Shown here: positions 1-10,352 of the stretch, piece by piece
How the letters are laid out: each line of letters starts with the position of its first letter
Position numbering within the stretch: the stretch's first letter is position 1
Assembly: GCA_005880985.1 (NCBI GenBank)
Contig: VBIQ01000015.1
Span: 31,841 to 95,840, forward strand
DNA from: Chloroflexota bacterium
GTDB lineage: Bacteria > Chloroflexota > Dormibacteria > Aeolococcales > Aeolococcaceae
Length of the DNA stretch: 64,000 nucleotides
Direction: 5' to 3'
Program-made: the position numbers and the translations under genes
The notes under the pieces: generated by a model
What the model was told of the DNA's origin: nothing
The model's input: only the letters and a program-made list of their open reading frames with translations
The model's database searches: none

Positions 1-312
1 CTCGAGGGGCTGGTGGAGGTCAGCCGGCAGCTGGCCGACCCGGAGCTGCTGCGCACCGCTCGCACCGGCGCCGCCGGCAACGGCGGGGGACGGGCGGCGC
101 GCCAGCTGCTCGAGGGCGGCGACCGGTTCAACCGGATCGTCGGCGAGATCGAGGACCTCGGCATCGTCGTGCGCGACCCGTCCACCGGTCTGGTGGACTT
201 CCCCGCGGAGCGCGACGGCCGTCCCGTCTACCTCTGCTGGCGGCTCGGCGAGGCGGCGGTCGGTTTCTGGCACGACCGCGACACCGGCTACATGGGGCGG
301 CAGCCTCTCTAG
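1..312 (+). CDS. DUF2203 family protein, 5' truncated by the window edge
   Basis: The reading frame is open from the first base, so the start lies outside the window and only about the last 103 residues are present. The C-terminal block with GLVDFPAERDGRPVYLCW, then LGE, WH and GRQPL, is the signature of DUF2203, a small protein family of unknown function found in many Gram-positive and Chloroflexota-like genomes. The segment before it is mostly helical and charged. The gene ends 6 bases from the end of lysA, which converges on it. The family assignment is from memory of its conserved C-terminus; no function can be given. Confidence 0.8.
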   Translation, partial: LEGLVEVSRQLADPELLRTARTGAAGNGGGRAARQLLEGGDRFNRIVGEIEDLGIVVRDPSTGLVDFPAERDGRPVYLCWRLGEAAVGFWHDRDTGYMGRQPL

Positions 313-318
313 GGAACG

Positions 319-1611
319 CTACCCGACCTCACAGCGAAGCATGTCGTCGAGGGTCTCGCGCCGGCGCACCAGCCGCGCCCTCCCGTCGCCGACGAAGACC
401 ACGGCCGGTCGCGGGTTGACGTTGTAGTTCGAGGCCATCGCCAGCGAGTAGGCCCCCGAGGCGGGAACGGCGATGACGTCACCGGGGACCAGCCGGGGAA
501 GCTCGACGTCGTGGGCCAGGATGTCGGTGGACTCGCAGTAGCGACCGGCGATGGTCACCGTCTCGACCGGCCTGCGCTCGGCGTCGCCGGCGAGCATCGG
601 CTGATAGCGGGCGCCATAGAGCTTGGGCCGGATGTTGTCGCCCATCCCCCCGTCAACCGCGACGTAGGTGCGCACCCCCGGGATCTCCTTGCGACCCCCC
701 ACCGTGTAGAGGGCGACCCCGGCCGGACCGGCGACGCTGCGCCCCGGCTCGACCAGCAGGGCGGGCAGCGGCAGTCCCCGCTCACCGAAGACGGCGCCGA
801 CTGATTCAGTCACAACCGACATGAACTCCCGAGGCGTGGGCGGATCGTCGTCGTCGGTGTAGGCGATCCCCAGGCCACCGCCGACGCTGAGCTCGCGGGC
901 GACGAAGCCGAGCTCGTCGCGTGCCGCCGCCAGGAGGCCGGCGGCGATGCCGATGGCAGCGGGATAGCAGCGCAGGTCGAAGATCTGCGACCCGATGTGC
1001 ATGTGCACGCCGCGCAGGTCGATCGCGCCGACACCGATCGCCCGGCGTAGCGCCACCATCGCCTGACCGCTGTCGACGCCGAAGCCGAACTTGCTGTCCA
1101 GCTGGCCGGTGCTGATGAAGTCGTGGGTGTCGGGGCGGATCCCGGGGGAGATCCGCACCAGCGCACCGGCTGACGGGCGGCGCGGGGAGGCGGCGAGCAG
1201 GTCGAGCTCGTGATCGGAGTCGATGACCAGATGACCGATGCCGGCGCCGAGCGCGGCCTCCACCTCGGCGGCGTCCTTGTTGTTCCCCGCGAACCCGATC
1301 CACGCGGGCGGCATCCCCGCCTCCAGGGCGATCGAGAGCTCGCCACCGCTGACGACATCGATGCCGCAGTCCTCGTCGCGGAGGATTCCGACCATGGCGC
1401 GGCCGAGGTAGGCCTTGGCGCTGTAGAGGACCTCGCCTCCCGCGGGCCATTGCCGCAGGGCCTCGCGATAGCCTCGCAGCCGGGCACGCAGGGTGGCCTC
1501 GTCGAAGACGTAGAGCGGCGTGCCGAAGCGGTGGGCGAGCTCGACCAGGTCGCAACCACCGACCGACAGCCGGTCGCCGGCGGTGCGCGCGGCGGTGTCG
1601 GGCAGGAGCAT
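319..1611 (-). CDS. lysA: Diaminopimelate decarboxylase
   Basis: This PLP enzyme decarboxylates meso-diaminopimelate to L-lysine, the last step of lysine synthesis, in the cytosol. The 430-residue protein has the alanine-racemase-like fold III barrel, with the PLP lysine in YSAKAYLG (about K66), HIGSQI, a glycine-rich phosphate-binding stretch GGGLG, EPGRS, and the C-terminal CESTDIL segment that supplies the catalytic Cys in this family. The frame is open further upstream to 1785, but that extension is low-complexity. The ATG at 1611 is preceded by a -10-like TACCAT on the minus strand (plus positions 1620-1625), 8 bases from the start, which suggests a leaderless message. Length is normal for LysA. 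The upstream gap may carry a structured RNA. Confidence 0.95.
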   Translation of the reverse strand: MLLPDTAARTAGDRLSVGGCDLVELAHRFGTPLYVFDEATLRARLRGYREALRQWPAGGEVLYSAKAYLGRAMVGILRDEDCGIDVVSGGELSIALEAGMPPAWIGFAGNNKDAAEVEAALGAGIGHLVIDSDHELDLLAASPRRPSAGALVRISPGIRPDTHDFISTGQLDSKFGFGVDSGQAMVALRRAIGVGAIDLRGVHMHIGSQIFDLRCYPAAIGIAAGLLAAARDELGFVARELSVGGGLGIAYTDDDDPPTPREFMSVVTESVGAVFGERGLPLPALLVEPGRSVAGPAGVALYTVGGRKEIPGVRTYVAVDGGMGDNIRPKLYGARYQPMLAGDAERRPVETVTIAGRYCESTDILAHDVELPRLVPGDVIAVPASGAYSLAMASNYNVNPRPAVVFVGDGRARLVRRRETLDDMLRCEVG

Positions 1612-1769
1612 GACGGCCGATGGTAGTGGGCGCCAGGAAAGTCGCGTCCTGCGCGCCGCGTCCGGCGGGTACACTGAGCGCGCGTCTCCGGCCGACGTGC
1701 CCCCCTGCACCCGAGAACCGACGCAGCGGGCTGGGCACGCGGTACTCCGAGAAAAGGAGGGTCCTGCCG

Positions 1770-1826
1770 ATGCCCGATAGTCCAAGTACGACTTCCGTCG
1801 TGACCAGCGCCGAGGTGGGGAGCTGA
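1770..1826 (+). CDS. Possible 18-residue small ORF with a strong ribosome site
   Basis: An ATG at 1770 follows a near-perfect Shine-Dalgarno AAGGAGG at a spacing of 9 bases and reads MPDSPSTTSVVTSAEVGS before a TGA. It lies inside the inverted-repeat-rich gap and is followed by two hairpins, the layout of a leader peptide or of a small protein with its own terminator. No plus-strand gene follows that it could attenuate. It could be chance; the ribosome site is the only real support. Confidence 0.2.
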   Translation: MPDSPSTTSVVTSAEVGS

Positions 1827-1900
1827 CGGACGGGTCCTCACTGATCTAGGAGGCGCAGACCGCGACCCGTCGCGGTCGTCTCACCTCCGAGCGCTTGCAC

Positions 1901-1928
1901 GGGGCGTCCACCGGCCGGTGGGCGCCCC
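1901..1928. terminator. Strong GC hairpin, likely terminator
   Basis: GGGGCGTCCACC and GGTGGGCGCCCC pair over 12 bp (one G-T pair) with a 4-base loop. On the plus strand it is followed by a modestly T-rich GTTGTGCTGT. It also lies 50 bases beyond the end of the minus-strand gene that stops at 1978, so it may serve either direction. Confidence 0.5.
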
Positions 1929-1977
1929 GTTGTGCTGTCAGGGCACGCGCCGGCGGAGACCGGAGGGGACGGTGGGT

Positions 1978-2586
1978 TCAGCCCAGCGTGGCGATGCGCG
2001 GCTGCGCCTCGCGAGTCGCCTCGGCCGGCGCCGGCACCAGCTGGTCCTTCTCGACGTATCCCTCGGCCCCGCTGCCCAGACGCACCTCGACCAGGGTGCC
2101 GTGGTCGGCAATGGCGGTGATGCGCGAGGCGGTCAGGATGGCCTCACCGCGCGGACCGTCGACTCGCGGCTCGAGGAGCAGCCGGTAGGGCATCCCCGCC
2201 CACGACGCCACCAGGCTCACCGGCCCGGGCGGGATGATCCGCTCGCGATAGATGGTTCGCTTGTCACGCGCCCCGCGGGAGAGCAGCTGCACCACCTGCA
2301 GGGCGCGGCTGGTGGGGCTGGCGCCGGCGCTCGACTCGACCAACACCTCGGTGCCGGCCGCGACCGGGCGGGCCTCCACGCGCACCTGCCGCGGACGCGG
2401 CACCCGCCGGCGCCACTGGCCGAAGAACCCGCGCCGCGCGACCTCGACCGCCCGGGCGACGTCCGGGCCGAGAACCTCGAAGCGGTACGGAGGCGTCCCC
2501 GCGACCTGCTCGGTGGCGGCGAAGACCTCCCGCGCCGGCGCGGGGGTGACAAAGCGCCAGGTGTGGGCGCGCGGTCTGCCGAGCAT
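1978..2586 (-). CDS. Hypothetical protein, possibly SRPBCC-like
   Basis: The product is a 202-residue soluble protein without signal peptide or membrane segment. The first two thirds (TPAPAREVFAATEQV, then alternating beta strands rich in RV and EV) resemble the layout of a START/SRPBCC-type lipid-binding fold, and the end (VEVRLGSGAEGYVEKDQLV) looks like a small SH3-like strand set, but I do not recognise a family. The start is the ATG at 2586: a TACAAT hexamer on the minus strand (plus 2593-2598) lies 6 bases before it, so the message is probably leaderless. The frame is open upstream to 2823, which I take as chance. Confidence 0.6.
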   Translation of the reverse strand: MLGRPRAHTWRFVTPAPAREVFAATEQVAGTPPYRFEVLGPDVARAVEVARRGFFGQWRRRVPRPRQVRVEARPVAAGTEVLVESSAGASPTSRALQVVQLLSRGARDKRTIYRERIIPPGPVSLVASWAGMPYRLLLEPRVDGPRGEAILTASRITAIADHGTLVEVRLGSGAEGYVEKDQLVPAPAEATREAQPRIATLG

Positions 2587-2864
2587 AGCGGGATTGTAGG
2601 CACCAGCCGACGCCGGCCCGGATCTGCACCGTCCGACACGCCGGCTCCCAGTGAGCCACACCTGCTGCCCGTCATCTGCACCCTCGCCACTGTCTTCGTC
2701 GGGTTGGAACGACTCGTCACCCTCGCCCGACGGGTGAGCACTGCCCGCGGATCTCGGATACGCTCGCCGCATCAGCGGCGGCCGCCCGGTTGCGGTCGCA
2801 GCGGTCGCCGCGCCCGTCGTCACCGCAACCGTCGCAGCAACGCGTCACCGCTGAGGACAGACCC

Positions 2865-3377
2865 ATGCCCGCACTGCCCGTTGCCCAGGCCGCCCTCGCG
2901 CTCGGCTGGTCGGAGGACACCGTCCGCCGTCGCGTCAAGTCCGGCCAGCTGGAGTCGAGCACCGACCCGCTCGGCCGCCTCCTGGTGATGGTCAACCCCG
3001 CTGACGTGGTCGAGGACATCGGCACCGTGGAGGTCACCGGTCGGTCTGCCGCGGATGCCAATGGCGCAACGCCCGCAGACCTGCGTTCGACGCTGGCGCA
3101 GCTGGCGGCGACGGACGCACGGGCCGCAGCCCTCGAGCGCGAGCGCGACCTGCTCGCCGGTCATGTCCAGACGCTCACCGCCGAGCTCGACGCTCGCCGC
3201 ACCGAGGTCGGCGACCTGGTGCGGGCGCTGCATCAGCAGCAACTGCTCCACGCGCGCAGCGCCGGGATCCCGCTGCTGAGCGCCGGCGGCGACGTCGTCG
3301 TCGCCGAGACCAGCGTTCCGGCGGGGCAGCGGCCCTGGTGGCGCCGGCGCCATCGGAACACCTCTCCGGTCCCCTGA
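2865..3377 (+). CDS. Helix-turn-helix (MerR/excisionase-like) protein with coiled coil
   Basis: The 170-residue protein begins with a short DNA-binding module: AQAALALGWSEDTVRRRVK is an excisionase/MerR-type helix-turn-helix and is followed by a wing-like strand (about residues 1-45). Residues 70-125 form a heptad-rich coiled coil (LERERDLLAGHVQTLTAEL), and the tail is basic. This is the layout of small DNA-binding proteins that dimerise through the coil; the target is unknown. The start at 2865 follows GAGGAC. The in-frame extension to 2790 is low-complexity and was not used. It is transcribed away from the hypothetical gene at 1978-2586. Confidence 0.65.
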   Translation: MPALPVAQAALALGWSEDTVRRRVKSGQLESSTDPLGRLLVMVNPADVVEDIGTVEVTGRSAADANGATPADLRSTLAQLAATDARAAALERERDLLAGHVQTLTAELDARRTEVGDLVRALHQQQLLHARSAGIPLLSAGGDVVVAETSVPAGQRPWWRRRHRNTSPVP

Positions 3378-3536
3378 CGGCGGGTGGCCCGGGTTGTCGA
3401 CCGCTTGGACCGGGCAGCCTGGGTCGTGCCACGGTTGTTTGTCGCTCATACAAGTAGGATGGCCGCCACCCTCCGAGCCGGAACCCGCGGGCAGCGGGTG
3501 GGCAGCGGTGCCAGCCAGAGAGGCGCAGACAGGCCC

Positions 3537-4598
3537 CTAGGTGAGCAGCGGTCGCCTGCGCAGCGCGAGCCGTTCGGCCAGGCGCGGCAGCGGTCCCAGC
3601 CAGGGCCACAGCGCCAGCTCCTGGCAACGGTGGTGGCGCACCACCTCGCCGTTCCAGCGGGTCTTGAACTCGAAGTACCCCGCCCCCGGCGCGGCGGGGT
3701 CTTCGTGGTTGGGAACGCCCCACATGTCGTACGTCCGGCAGCCGCAGCCGAGCCCCCACTCGATCGCCCGCCAGTGGAGCAGGTAGCTGGGATGGAGACG
3801 GGCATGGGCCGGCGAGCTGCCGCCGAACAGGTAACACAGGCGCGGGCCGGCCGCGACCGCGATCATCCCCGCGGCGTCCTCGCCGCTGACCGACGCCAGC
3901 AGCACCGCGACCGGACAGCTGCCGCGCAGGCAGCGCACCGCCGCGCGGTGGTAGTCGAGATCGCGCCCGACGAAGCCCCCGCGCCTTGCCGCCTGATCGA
4001 AGAGCGGCTGGAAGCGCGCCACCGCGGGCTCCGCGTCCGCCCCAGCGTGGATCTCCACCCGGACACCCGACCGGTCGGCGTGGCGGATGTGATGGCGGGT
4101 GCTGGCCTTGAGCCCGGCAAGCACGGCCTCGGTGCCCGGCGCGAGGTCCAGCAGATAGGTCTTTCGATGCTGAACGTCGTACCGGCTGGGGCGCAGCCGC
4201 AGCGCCCGCAGCAGCCCGGGCGCCTCCGGGTCTTCGATGCGCCACTCGGGATCCAGCTTGAGGACCAGGGAGCGGTGGCGGCGGGCGATCGCTGCCGCGG
4301 CGCCGAGCAAAGCCGCGGCGGGCGCCACCTCGGAGGTGCCGGTCAGGGCCGGACCCCGGGGCCCATAGGCGAATCCGGCCCCAACCGGGCCGCGCCGCAC
4401 CAGCAGCTGGAGGGCGCCGGTGGCGCCCTCCGGGCCCTCGGCGAGCAGGCGGTGCACCCGCCAGCCGCCCTGCTGCTTGAGCTCGCCCCACCCCCAGGTC
4501 TGCAGCAGGTTGCCCCCCGCCGCGTCGAGGACGAAGCGGTCCCACCGGGCTCGATCCGCGGAATGAGCGAGACGGACGCTGACCGCGGTCGTCGGCAC
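3537..4598 (-). CDS. FemAB/FemX-like aminoacyl or GNAT-fold transferase
   Basis: This 353-residue protein belongs to the FemAB-like group of the GNAT superfamily, whose members add amino acids from aminoacyl-tRNA to lipid II peptides or act on related cell-envelope substrates. Visible family marks are NLLQTWGWGELKQQGGW near the N-terminus, KASTRHHIRHADRSGV in the middle, CYLFGGSS, and near the C-terminus YDMWGVPNHEDP and GYFEFKTRWNGE. I chose the GTG at 4598; longer frames are shadow-like. A second FemAB-like protein lies at 24308-25384. Substrate is unknown, but cell-wall crossbridge or surface modification is the likely setting. Confidence 0.85.
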   Translation of the reverse strand: MPTTAVSVRLAHSADRARWDRFVLDAAGGNLLQTWGWGELKQQGGWRVHRLLAEGPEGATGALQLLVRRGPVGAGFAYGPRGPALTGTSEVAPAAALLGAAAAIARRHRSLVLKLDPEWRIEDPEAPGLLRALRLRPSRYDVQHRKTYLLDLAPGTEAVLAGLKASTRHHIRHADRSGVRVEIHAGADAEPAVARFQPLFDQAARRGGFVGRDLDYHRAAVRCLRGSCPVAVLLASVSGEDAAGMIAVAAGPRLCYLFGGSSPAHARLHPSYLLHWRAIEWGLGCGCRTYDMWGVPNHEDPAAPGAGYFEFKTRWNGEVVRHHRCQELALWPWLGPLPRLAERLALRRRPLLT

Positions 4599-4696
4599 GG
4601 TGCTGCATTGAAGCGCAGGCCACCCCTCCGGTGTGCCGGGCCGCCCGGAGCGGACGGCGCGGCCACCCCAGAAGGCGGCGGGCGCTCGACCCGACC

Positions 4697-5077
4697 TCAG
4701 ACGGCCGGCGGCGGCAGCGCCACGGCGTAGCGGCGGCACATCTCGCGGAAGCGCTCTTGCGCCGGGGCGTCGAGCAGGTGTTCGTGGCGGGCAACCAGGG
4801 GGGCGACGACCTGGCGCAGCTGAGGCCCCCGCGCCATCCACTGGAAGTAGCTGCGACCGCCATGGTGGTAGGGGCCGTAGAGGGTCGAGCCCGGGAACGT
4901 CCGCTGGAGCCAGCGGAACAGGTCCTCGTGGCGGGTGTGCATCCGGAGCGTCACCTGGGGCTGGCGGCCATCTCCACCGAAGTGGCCCTCGCCTGTGAGC
5001 AGGCCGAGGAAGAACCCGGCCGATAGGTCACCGATCTCGAGCCCATGGTGCTCCGGAGAGGTGAGCTCGCTTGCCAC
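4697..5077 (-). CDS. Small LAGLIDADG-type protein
   Basis: About 126 residues, with a motif DLSAGFFLGLLTGEGHF that fits one LAGLIDADG helix followed by the acidic GEG turn, then alternating strands (VTLRMHTRHEDL, YFQWMARG) and a helix. This is a single-motif LAGLIDADG domain as in dimeric homing endonucleases, here as a free-standing gene and not inside an intron or intein. It may be a retired endonuclease used as a DNA-binding protein. It begins with GTG at 5077, 132 bases from parA on the opposite strand, and shares the control region that holds the parS-like site. The start is tentative. Confidence 0.7.
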   Translation of the reverse strand: MASELTSPEHHGLEIGDLSAGFFLGLLTGEGHFGGDGRQPQVTLRMHTRHEDLFRWLQRTFPGSTLYGPYHHGGRSYFQWMARGPQLRQVVAPLVARHEHLLDAPAQERFREMCRRYAVALPPPAV

Positions 5078-5111
5078 CCTGGAATCATCCGGGCCCGCTG
5101 TTTCACCGTCA

Positions 5112-5127
5112 AGATCCACGTGGAACC
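5112..5127. promoter_or_regulatory. parS-like centromere site
   Basis: AGATCCACGTGGAACC shares the CACGTG centre and 11 of 16 positions with the consensus TGTTTCACGTGAAACA. Just before it (5099-5106) is an exact TGTTTCAC half-site. The location between parA and a divergent gene is where ParB sites often lie. Degenerate, so unproven. Confidence 0.4.
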
Positions 5128-5132
5128 CGCGC

Positions 5133-5161
5133 CCGTCCACAGTGTCCACGGCGTGTCCACA
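5133..5161 (+). repeat. Three tandem DnaA-box-like repeats
   Basis: Three copies of a nine-base box, CCGTCCACA, GTGTCCACG and GTGTCCACA, start at 5133, 5142 and 5153. Each differs by one or two bases from the high-GC DnaA box TTGTCCACA. They sit directly after the parS-like site and 50 to 75 bases before parA. Confidence 0.4.
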
Positions 5162-5200
5162 GCCGACAACCCGGCCCGCCACGCCGTTGCGCCGCCATAA

Positions 5201-6963
<1,763 letters not shown>

Positions 6964-7151
6964 CGCCAGGCGGTCACACTGATAGTGTCAACTCAGACAA
7001 AAACTCACCAGCGCCCACCGCCGCCGGTGACCTCGCAGCCGCCACGCCTGCGCCATCGTCGGCCGAGAACGCGACAGCCGATGGCATGCCGTCCCACCAC
7101 GGCGGTGACGGCGGTTCGGCGTCGCAGCCACCCCCCCTACAATGGGTCGCC

Positions 7152-7892
7152 GTGTCCGAGGTCGCCGCGCCCCCGCCGCCAGTACGGACGCGTACCCGGA
7201 CCTCACGCACGCTGGTGCGCGACATCCTCGAGGTGCTCGCCCTCGCCCTCGCCCTCTACATCGTCATCGCCTTCGCGCTGCAGACCGTCCGCGTCGACGG
7301 CACCAGCATGGTTCCCACCCTCGACAACAACGATCTGCTCTTCGCCAACAAGCTCTCCTATCACTTTCACGCGCCGGAGCGCGGCGACATCGTCGTGCTG
7401 CGCCCGCCTGACGACCCCTCGCGTGACTTCATCAAACGGGTCATCGGGGTCCCCGGTGACACCCTGCAGATCGACGGCAAATGGGTCGATCCCGGCAAGC
7501 CCGGTTCCGCTCCTCAGACGGCGATCCTGATCAAGCCCGACGGACGCGGCCCCTGGCAGCACCTCAGCGAGCCGTACCTCCCCGATCCCTGGGTGACCAA
7601 CACCTTCTGCTGCGACAGCACCGGACACACCACCAGCTCGCCGTCGCCGCTGACCCTGCCCAAGGATCAGTTCTTCGTCCTCGGCGACAATCGCAACGAG
7701 TCGCGTGACTCCCGCTTCATCGGGCTGATCCCTCGGGCCAACATCATCGGCAAGGCCTGGGTCCGCATCTGGCCGCTCGGCCGCCTCGGCTTCTTCGGTT
7801 CGGGTCCGAGCCTTGCACCGGTGGCGGCGATGACGCTGCCGCTGCCGCTGGTGCGCCGCGGGCGCCGCCGGCAGCTTGCTCGCGCCGCCTGA
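7152..7892 (+). CDS. lepB: Signal peptidase I
   Basis: This membrane serine protease removes signal peptides from exported proteins. It has one membrane segment (LALALALYIVIAFAL), then the catalytic Ser in DGTSMVPTL, YHFHAPERGDIVVL, the catalytic Lys in DFIKRVIGVPGD, and the LGDNRNESRDSR box. A CC pair (FCCDST) lies in the insert between boxes. I chose the GTG at 7152 because a TACAAT hexamer at 7138-7143 lies 8 bases before it. The frame stays open to a GTG at 6960 that overlaps the parB stop, which would add 64 low-complexity residues as in some actinobacterial LepB proteins; that start is possible. The C-terminus is basic and hydrophobic and may touch the membrane. Confidence 0.93.
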   Translation: MSEVAAPPPPVRTRTRTSRTLVRDILEVLALALALYIVIAFALQTVRVDGTSMVPTLDNNDLLFANKLSYHFHAPERGDIVVLRPPDDPSRDFIKRVIGVPGDTLQIDGKWVDPGKPGSAPQTAILIKPDGRGPWQHLSEPYLPDPWVTNTFCCDSTGHTTSSPSPLTLPKDQFFVLGDNRNESRDSRFIGLIPRANIIGKAWVRIWPLGRLGFFGSGPSLAPVAAMTLPLPLVRRGRRRQLARAA

Positions 7893-7912
7893 CCAGGCCG
7901 GGCGCAGAGCCG

Positions 7913-8368
7913 CTACTCGAGGACCCAGCGGGCGACGGTCCGCTCCCACTCCACCAGCTCGTCGCCGCGGAAGAACAGGGCCACCTCCGCGGCCGCGCGC
8001 TCGGGAGAGTCGCTGCCGTGGACGACGTTCATCCCGATGTCCACCGCGAGGTCGCCGCGGATGGTCCCCGGCGCCGCCTGGGCCGGGTCGGTGGCGCCCA
8101 TCATCGCCCGCACCATGGCCACCGCCCCCGAGCCTTCCCAGACCATCGCCACCACCGGCGCCGAGGTGATGAACGCCACCAGCCCGGCGTAGAAGGGCTT
8201 GCTGCGGTGCTCCGCGTAGTGGGAAGCGGCCAGACCCTGGCCGACCTGCAGCAGCTTCAGCCCCATCAGCTTCAGCCCGCGCCGTTCGAGCCGGCCGATC
8301 ACCTCGCCCACCAGCCCCCGCTGCACACCGTCGGGCTTGACCAGGACCAGGGTGCGCTCCATGGCCAT
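7913..8368 (-). CDS. ndk: Nucleoside diphosphate kinase
   Basis: Ndk moves the gamma phosphate from ATP to other nucleoside diphosphates through a phosphohistidine. The protein is 151 residues with the expected [21 protein letters not shown]-terminus, the AHR-type loop EHRSKPFY, and the active-site His in [10 protein letters not shown] (about H117). The ATG at 8368 is placed well behind GGGGAG; an internal ATG at 8362 is the alternative. It is the last gene of the minus-strand run that begins at rpmH, 49 bases after the peptidase gene, and converges with lepB at 20 bases. Confidence 0.97.
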   Translation of the reverse strand: MAMERTLVLVKPDGVQRGLVGEVIGRLERRGLKLMGLKLLQVGQGLAASHYAEHRSKPFYAGLVAFITSAPVVAMVWEGSGAVAMVRAMMGATDPAQAAPGTIRGDLAVDIGMNVVHGSDSPERAAAEVALFFRGDELVEWERTVARWVLE

Positions 8369-8417
8369 CAAGCATCTCCCCATGCGACGCCGGCGCGTGC
8401 CCTGCCCGCGGTCCGGG

Positions 8418-9737
8418 TCATCTGGTCAGCATCGTCATAAACTTCTCGGGGCTGCGGAAGGGGCCGATCACCGCGCCGCGCAGCCCGCTGGCCAGCGCCT
8501 CACCGGCGACCCGCCGCAGGTCGGCGGCGGTGACCGCGTCGAGCCGAGCCACCACCTCGGCGGGCGTTTCGATCCCGCCGCACAGCAGCTCCTGCTGACC
8601 GAGGAAGTTGCAGAGGGCATTGGTGCCCTCCAGCTGGAGCTCCAGCCGCCCCTTGCAGTACTCGCGGGCCTTCTCCAGCTCCGGCTCGGCGACCGGCTCG
8701 GCCGCGAGCCGCTCCAGCTCGGCGACGGCGGCGGCCAGGGCGGTGACCGCCCGCCGGGGCTCGCAGCCGAGGTAGACGCCGACGCAGCCGGTGTCGCGGT
8801 GCTTGATGGTGAAGGAGTGCACGTCGTACGCCAGGCCACGCCGCTCACGCAGCTCGAGGAAGAGCCGGCTCGACATCCCCTCACCCAGGACCGCGTTGAG
8901 CACGTCGACCGGGTAGCGGTCCGGCGACAGGTAGGACGCCGACCTTGCCCCCACCACGAGATTGGCCTGCTCGGTGCGCTTGGAGAGCAGGCGCAGCCGG
9001 GGCTCCTCCGGAGGCGGGGCGGCCGCCTCGAACACCGGCCGGGGCCCGTGCCCCCACCCCTCCACCGCCGCCCCGAGCCGTTCCGCCACCCCGTCGCCGT
9101 CGAGCGCACCGGCGACGCTGATCACCAGGTTGTCGGCATGGTAATGCCGGCGCAGATGGTGCAGGCAGTCGTCGCGCTCGAAGCTGCGCACCGTCGCCTC
9201 GGTGCCCGCGGTGTCGCGACCGAGGGGATGACCCGGCCACATCACCTCGTCGAAGAGGGTGTGGACGTAGTCCTGGGGGTTGTCCTGGTACATCCGCAGC
9301 TCTTCGATGACCACCTGGCGCTCCTTCCGAAGCTCGTCGGAGTCGAAGCCCGCATGGAACACCATGTCGCTGAGCACGTCGACCGCCAGCTCGAGGTGCG
9401 CCCGCGGGACCTTGGCCCAGTAGAGGGTGATCTCCTTGTCGGTGGCCGCGTTCAGCGCCCCCCCGACCCCCTCGATCGCCTCGGAGATCGCCCGCGCGGT
9501 GGGATAGCGACGCGCACCCTTGAACACCATGTGCTCGATGAAATGAGCAAGCCCGGTGGTGGTGGCGGTCTCGTGGCGAGAACCCACCCCGAACATCAAC
9601 GCGAGCGACACCGAGGCTCGCTCGCGCATCGGCGCAACGATGATGCGCGCGCCGCTGGGATGACGGACGAGGCGGTACGCGCTCTCGGCGCCGGGCACGG
9701 CGGCCCAGTCTATCGGGGACGCCGGCGCCGGGCGCAT
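8418..9737 (-). CDS. M16 family zinc metallopeptidase (insulinase/processing-peptidase-like)
   Basis: A 439-residue protein with the inverted zinc motif HFIEH at residues 65-69 in [13 protein letters not shown] and a downstream acidic segment supplying the third ligand. A second, catalytically inactive M16 half follows ([22 protein letters not shown]). Such single-chain, two-domain peptidases (YmxG/PqqL type) are thought to cut short peptides or signal-peptide remnants. No signal peptide is visible, so it is probably cytosolic. One base separates its start from the stop of the lipoprotein gene, so the two are co-transcribed. Confidence 0.93.
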   Translation of the reverse strand: MRPAPASPIDWAAVPGAESAYRLVRHPSGARIIVAPMRERASVSLALMFGVGSRHETATTTGLAHFIEHMVFKGARRYPTARAISEAIEGVGGALNAATDKEITLYWAKVPRAHLELAVDVLSDMVFHAGFDSDELRKERQVVIEELRMYQDNPQDYVHTLFDEVMWPGHPLGRDTAGTEATVRSFERDDCLHHLRRHYHADNLVISVAGALDGDGVAERLGAAVEGWGHGPRPVFEAAAPPPEEPRLRLLSKRTEQANLVVGARSASYLSPDRYPVDVLNAVLGEGMSSRLFLELRERRGLAYDVHSFTIKHRDTGCVGVYLGCEPRRAVTALAAAVAELERLAAEPVAEPELEKAREYCKGRLELQLEGTNALCNFLGQQELLCGGIETPAEVVARLDAVTAADLRRVAGEALASGLRGAVIGPFRSPEKFMTMLTR

Positions 9738-9738
9738 C

Positions 9739-10344
9739 TCAGCCCGGCTCGCGCGCCAGCTGGCGGCGGCCCAGGATCAGGGCGTCGCCCAGTCCGGTGG
9801 CACCCTGCCGGCCGCGCACCAGCAGCCGGTTGACCAGCGCTCCACTCCGCCATTCGAGCGTCACCTGCACCGCGGTGATCCCGGTGGGGGCACTCGCCGC
9901 CTCGATGGTGGCGTGGCCGGCGTCGCCGAGGGGGCCGGTCGACAGCAGCTCGGCGCCGGCGACATGGTCGAAGGCGGCGACCTCGCTGGCGTAGGCAGCG
10001 GCCGCCCCCGCGGTGCTGCCGAAGCGCTCGACCAGGCTGATCACGTCGAGCGGCCCGTTGGCGGTGGCCAGCTCCGGGGCGGGGAGCAGATAGCGCGCCC
10101 TGGCGGCGTCGACCAGCCCGTCACCCCGCAGCGTCGCCGCCGACACCCCCGCCGGCGCCGCCCCGCCCACGTCGATGCGGTGCGCCGCCTCGACCACGGT
10201 GAAGCCGGCAGACGGGAGGTCGTCGAGCCGCAGCACGTAGCCGGTGGCCAGCACCGACCTGGCCGGCGGCGAGACCGCCGAGCCGCACCCCGGGGCGACG
10301 ATCGCCGGCAGGACCGCCAGCGCAGCCCACCGGACGACGGCCAT
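9739..10344 (-). CDS. Putative lipoprotein of unknown function
   Basis: This 201-residue protein starts with a signal peptide (RWAALAVLPAIVAPGC) that ends in a lipobox-type Cys at about residue 20, so it is likely lipidated and held on the outer face of the membrane. The rest is a soluble alpha/beta domain with no motif I know. Its gene lies 8 bases after khpB and 1 base before the M16 peptidase, inside the rpmH-yidC operon. Confidence 0.7.
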   Translation of the reverse strand: MAVVRWAALAVLPAIVAPGCGSAVSPPARSVLATGYVLRLDDLPSAGFTVVEAAHRIDVGGAAPAGVSAATLRGDGLVDAARARYLLPAPELATANGPLDVISLVERFGSTAGAAAAYASEVAAFDHVAGAELLSTGPLGDAGHATIEAASAPTGITAVQVTLEWRSGALVNRLLVRGRQGATGLGDALILGRRQLAREPG

Positions 10345-10352
10345 CGCGCTGT

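Larger units (their letters stand above)
1675..1928 (+). other. Candidate structured RNA or attenuated leader in a 366-base gene-free gap
   Basis: The gap between lysA and the next minus-strand gene (1612-1977) is rich in nested inverted repeats. Seen on the plus strand: an outer pairing GAGCGC (about 1675) with GCGCTT (1891-1896); CGTGCCC with GGGCACG closing a helix that contains CTGC/GCAG and a possible CCCG/CGGG pseudoknot; GTACT with AGTAC; an 8-bp hairpin at 1858-1877; and a 12-bp terminator-like hairpin at 1901-1928. None of the SRP, RNase P, tmRNA, T-box, lysine, TPP or SAM motifs that I know is present. The complement could equally be a long lysA leader. Strand and function are inference. 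Confidence 0.3.

Noticed and set aside
1612..1977. Lysine riboswitch for lysA
   Set aside because: The expected core motifs (such as GCCGAAG and the AGAGG/GCGC elements) are not present on the minus strand, so only a generic structured element is claimed.
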